From assembly GCA_002839245.1 (NCBI GenBank), contig PGXR01000027.1, forward strand, positions 1 through 17,572: a stretch of 17,572 nt of DNA, in the 5' to 3' direction. Shown here piece after piece: positions 15,547-17,572 of this stretch. Position numbers and translations under genes: made by a program. Within the stretch, counting starts at the first letter, position 1; each line of letters starts with the position of its first letter. The notes under the pieces are model-generated. The model saw nothing but the letters and a program-made list of their open reading frames with translations. It was not told the DNA's origin and searched no databases. The stretch comes from Spirochaetae bacterium HGW-Spirochaetae-7 (GTDB taxonomy: Bacteria; Spirochaetota; Spirochaetia; Treponematales; UBA12059).

Positions 15547-15779
15547 AGAACTTCGAGGAGAGGCTCAGGAGGCTGGAGGAGTTGTCGGAAAGGATCAGGG
15601 AGCCGGACCTTGCCCTCGAGGACGCGGTGGCCGTGTTCGAAGAAGGCGTCAAGCTGTCCAAAGGGCTGGAAAAGGACCTGGAGCGCATAGAGTCAAAGGT
15701 CGAGATACTGCTCAACCAGCCATCGCTGCCCGACGGCAAGCTCGAACTCGTGCTATTCGACTCAAGAGACGACGAGTAA
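15543..15779 (+). CDS. xseB: Exodeoxyribonuclease VII small subunit
   Basis: A 78-residue helical protein with the XseB pattern: NFEERLRRLEELSERIREPDLALEDAVAVFEEGVKL, two antiparallel helices joined by a short turn. Several copies bind each XseA chain and are needed for exonuclease VII activity and for restraining its toxicity. The ATG overlaps the xseA stop (ATGA), and a strong Shine-Dalgarno GGAGGT lies six bases upstream inside xseA, so translation is coupled but also independently primed. This fits the excess of small over large subunit in the complex. The last 18 bases overlap the end of the convergent Nudix gene. Confidence 0.95.
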   Translation: MKNFEERLRRLEELSERIREPDLALEDAVAVFEEGVKLSKGLEKDLERIESKVEILLNQPSLPDGKLELVLFDSRDDE

Positions 15780-16151
15780 CGGCAGGACGAACGGTAGAAG
15801 CGACCGGTCCGAGTCGGCGAGGTCGATCTTCACGAGCTCCTCGGCGCCGACCCATCGGCACGCGACATGCTCGTGCAGGAAAGGCGGCTCGCCTTCAAAC
15901 AAGACTTGTATGGCCGCGAGTTCGTAGGTCTTGCCGTTGTTCGCGAATGACGATTTGCCGATGATGGCCCCGGCAGTTACCGAAAGCCCGAATTCCTCGC
16001 GGAATTCCCGGAGCACCGCAGTCTCGTCACCCTCGCCTTCTTCGCATTTTCCGCCGGGGAATTCCCACTTGCCGCCAATATCCCCGCCGGGACGCCTGCG
16101 TGCCAGGAACACGAGGGCATCGCGGATGGACACGCCTGCGACTGACCGCAT
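15762..16151 (-). CDS. Nudix hydrolase, MutT-like
   Basis: A 129-residue Nudix protein. The full catalytic box G-x5-E-x7-R-E-U-x-E-E-x-G-U is present: G34, E40, R48, E49, E52, E53, G55 (GGKCEEGE to REFREEFGL). The lead-in GGKWEFPGGK is typical of MutT-type 8-oxo-dGTP diphosphatases and related (d)CTP hydrolases, which remove damaged nucleotides before they enter DNA. The substrate is inferred, not shown. The ATG at 16149-16151 shares its A with the TAA of the upstream membrane-protein gene (TAATG), indicating translational coupling. The longer open frame upstream is a shadow of that gene. The 3' end overlaps xseB by 18 bases on the opposite strand. Confidence 0.9.
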   Translation of the reverse strand: MRSVAGVSIRDALVFLARRRPGGDIGGKWEFPGGKCEEGEGDETAVLREFREEFGLSVTAGAIIGKSSFANNGKTYELAAIQVLFEGEPPFLHEHVACRWVGAEELVKIDLADSDRSLLPFVLPLLVVS

Positions 16152-16561
16152 TACAGGAAAAGTACGTTGGCGAACAGGAAATGCACGAATCCGCTCACCA
16201 TTCCGACGATGCCGACGATGCGCCTGTTGGCGACAAAAATCGTATCCAGCTTTTCCAGGGCCTGTGTCGTGACGTTGGAGTTGGAACGGTAAAATTCCAG
16301 GAGCATCGTAAACCCTACCGCCATGCCGGCCAGCGAAGGGACGAAATCGCCTATGACGGGTATGTCGCCGCGCATGACGGTGAGCAGCTTGAAGAAGCCG
16401 ACCGTCGTGCACAGGATGCCCAGAACGAGGCGGATTGTTCCATCTTTCAGAAATTCCCTGATGCCGTCGAATTTCGTGCCCTTGGGCTCGGTTCCGGATG
16501 AAACCAGCGCGTAACCGGCGACGATATTCAAGATGACGCTCAGCAGGTAGAACTGCACCAT
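16151..16561 (-). CDS. Four-helix integral membrane protein of unknown function
   Basis: A 136-residue hydrophobic protein with four predicted membrane helices at about 2-22, 43-64, 70-90 and 113-135. A charged loop after helix 1 (EPKGTKFDGIREFLKDG) and one before helix 4 (ALEKLDTIFVANRR) are probably on the same, cytoplasmic side. I do not recognise the family; no transporter or enzyme motif is visible. The ATG at 16559-16561 has AAGGGGG as Shine-Dalgarno about eight to nine bases upstream. The gene has its own promoter and is coupled by a TAATG overlap to the Nudix gene, so the two are made together. Whether they share a function is unknown. Confidence 0.8.
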   Translation of the reverse strand: MVQFYLLSVILNIVAGYALVSSGTEPKGTKFDGIREFLKDGTIRLVLGILCTTVGFFKLLTVMRGDIPVIGDFVPSLAGMAVGFTMLLEFYRSNSNVTTQALEKLDTIFVANRRIVGIVGMVSGFVHFLFANVLFL

Positions 16562-16591
16562 GGCACCATCCCCCTTCTGCCTTCGATAATT

Positions 16592-16620
16592 ACCATAGCT
16601 GAAAGCCCGTTCGGGGTCAA
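16592..16620 (-). promoter_or_regulatory. Sigma-70-type promoter for the membrane protein-Nudix operon
   Basis: On the minus strand TTGACC (16615-16620, five of six) and TATGGT (16592-16597, four of six) are 17 bases apart. Transcription would start near 16585, giving a leader of about 24 bases that includes the Shine-Dalgarno of the 16561 gene. Confidence 0.6.
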
Positions 16621-16628
16621 GGCGCGGT

Positions 16629-16654
16629 ATAGCCCGCGCGGATCGGCGGGCTAT
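16629..16654 (-). other. Perfect nine-base inverted repeat over a stop codon
   Basis: ATAGCCCGC (16629-16637) and GCGGGCTAT (16646-16654) form a perfect nine-pair stem with an eight-base loop. The TAG stop of the 176-residue membrane protein gene (16651-16653) lies inside the stem. No T tract follows on the minus strand, so it is not a standard intrinsic terminator. It could protect the mRNA 3' end or act as a weak or factor-dependent terminator. The next promoter begins nine bases further on. Confidence 0.5.
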
Positions 16655-17181
16655 TCGACCCGAGCGACCAGGTCGACTGTCGCCTCCGTACCGTCCTTCG
16701 TCACCCCGGCTACAATCGCGACCCTGGCGGGCTTCACCTCCGCGGTAAAGCGCATCCTTGTTTCGTCTTCGCCGGGCAGCAAGACGACCGTGGCGTACGT
16801 GAGGCCGTCGCCGGCCCTTATGTCGACAGGCAGGCCGGGCTCGCCGCTCGATTTCCTGGCTCCGAACCTCGGCGCGGCTCTTTTGACGGTGATGTAGACG
16901 TAGCCGTCGAACCACATCGCTTTCGCCGAAAGTGAAATGCCGGCGACCGTGCCACGATCCCTGCTCCCCATCGCGTAGCTGACGACCGAAAGCGCGATGA
17001 TAATGAAACCCACGGTGAAAAAGAGGTAGCGGAGCGATCTGGTGGCCGTCAGGGAACGGATGATGCCGGGACGCTTGGCCCCGTAGTGGTCGGCCATGAA
17101 ACGCGCATCAGCGCTGGCCCTCTCGAGCCTGCGTTCCCTGTTGTAATAGTTGACGACCTGGTCCTTGTCACGCGTTTCCAT
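16651..17181 (-). CDS. Single-span membrane protein of unknown function
   Basis: A 176-residue protein I do not recognise. Residues 1-50 are hydrophilic and basic with an arginine-rich helix (NYYNRERRLERASADARFMADHY), probably cytoplasmic. One membrane helix lies at about 51-71 (LRYLFFTVGFIIIALSVVSYAM). The remaining 105 residues are strand-rich and should lie outside the membrane, perhaps a small beta-sandwich. No catalytic motif is visible. The ATG at 17179-17181 has a strong Shine-Dalgarno (GGAAGGGG) about five bases upstream. The gene overlaps the 3' end of nnrD by 14 bases on the same strand, so it is co-transcribed with it. A perfect inverted repeat covers its stop codon. Confidence 0.82.
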   Translation of the reverse strand: METRDKDQVVNYYNRERRLERASADARFMADHYGAKRPGIIRSLTATRSLRYLFFTVGFIIIALSVVSYAMGSRDRGTVAGISLSAKAMWFDGYVYITVKRAAPRFGARKSSGEPGLPVDIRAGDGLTYATVVLLPGEDETRMRFTAEVKPARVAIVAGVTKDGTEATVDLVARVE

Positions 17182-17572
17182 CGATGCCCCTTCCGTAAGA
17201 CAACCTGGCGGCAGGTCCCAGCAGGGCCTCTGCTTCGTAGAACCCGGCGGCGCAGCTACCTGCCGCGCGGCCTGCCAGTCCGTGCACTATGACGGCGGCT
17301 ACCGCGGCATCCCAGGCAGGAGCCCCGCGTGCAAGGAAGCCGCCGGCGAGCCCCGCGAGCACGTCGCCCGAACCCGCCGTCGCCATCGCTGGCTCGCGCC
17401 CGTCCCACACGGCCAGCCGCCCGTCGGGATCGCCTATCCAGGTGACGGCCCCCTTGAGCACCACCACTGCGCGGAAGCGTTCTGCCGTCTCGGATACGAT
17501 GGCTGCCGTATCGAAGGCCGCCCTGCGCCTGGCCAGTTCGAGTGCTCCCTGATCGTGCGGATCGCTCCCCGC
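17168..17572 (-). CDS. nnrD: NAD(P)H-hydrate dehydratase, C-terminal part (cut by window edge)
   Basis: The last 134 codons of a minus-strand gene that enters from the right edge. The frame stays open to the edge, reading through the segment ETAERFRAVVVLKGAVTWI and then MATAGSGDVLAGLAGGFLARG. This is the signature of the ADP/ATP-dependent NAD(P)H-hydrate dehydratase (ribokinase-like YjeF C-terminal domain), with GSGDVLAG as the catalytic-aspartate and nucleotide-binding loop. The enzyme repairs hydrated NADH and NADPH. Whether it is fused to the epimerase domain, as in E. coli NnrD/YjeF, cannot be seen here. The stop at 17168-17170 lies inside the next gene, giving a 14-base overlap. The apparent GTG start near 17467 is internal to the real gene. 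Confidence 0.9.
   Translation of the reverse strand, partial: AGSDPHDQGALELARRRAAFDTAAIVSETAERFRAVVVLKGAVTWIGDPDGRLAVWDGREPAMATAGSGDVLAGLAGGFLARGAPAWDAAVAAVIVHGLAGRAAGSCAAGFYEAEALLGPAARLSYGRGIDGNA

Noticed and set aside
16152..16412. An 87-codon N-terminal extension of the Nudix frame
   Set aside because: It is histidine- and arginine-rich shadow sequence of the upstream membrane protein; the Nudix fold begins right after the ATG at 16151.
1..17572. CRISPR arrays, insertion sequences, tRNA or rRNA genes, toxin-antitoxin or defence genes
   Set aside because: No repeat-spacer pattern, transposase, RNA gene or defence motif was found by reading both strands, and nearly all sequence is accounted for by the listed genes.

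Overview
This GC-rich, gene-dense window holds 16 protein-coding genes, two of them cut by the window edges. I see no RNA genes, mobile elements or CRISPR arrays, and no gene-free stretch longer than about 110 bases. The genes are housekeeping genes of a diderm bacterium. The order tamB-bamA-skp followed by mutS matches TP0325-TP0328 of Treponema pallidum, so I infer a GC-rich spirochaete of the Treponema/Spirochaeta group. The species cannot be named from the sequence.

Layout. The left end, minus strand, carries the start of rimP, with its own promoter and a terminator-like leader hairpin, preceded by comF and mutS. A divergent plus-strand STAS-domain gene (3799-4323) separates mutS from the outer-membrane biogenesis cluster skp-bamA-tamB (minus, 4333-11789). 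tmk, an exported protein of unknown function and thiamine pyrophosphokinase follow on the plus strand (11856-13757). A HIT-family gene converges on them from the minus strand. xseA-xseB (plus) encode exonuclease VII. The right end, minus strand, has a four-helix membrane protein coupled to a MutT-like Nudix hydrolase, then a single-span membrane protein overlapping the 3' end of nnrD (NAD(P)H-hydrate dehydratase).

How the genes relate. TamB, BamA and Skp form one apparent operon for outer-membrane protein insertion. MutS, exonuclease VII and the Nudix protein belong to DNA repair and nucleotide-pool cleaning, and Tmk makes dTDP. RimP acts in 30S ribosome maturation.

The window is mostly conserved core genome and I see no clear new system. 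The most interesting signals are: a probable attenuator between a near-consensus promoter and rimP; a Tmk P-loop in which threonine replaces the usual lysine; a repeated arrangement of a -10-like hexamer 8-9 bases before a start codon with no Shine-Dalgarno, suggesting leaderless mRNAs; and several tightly packed gene ends.
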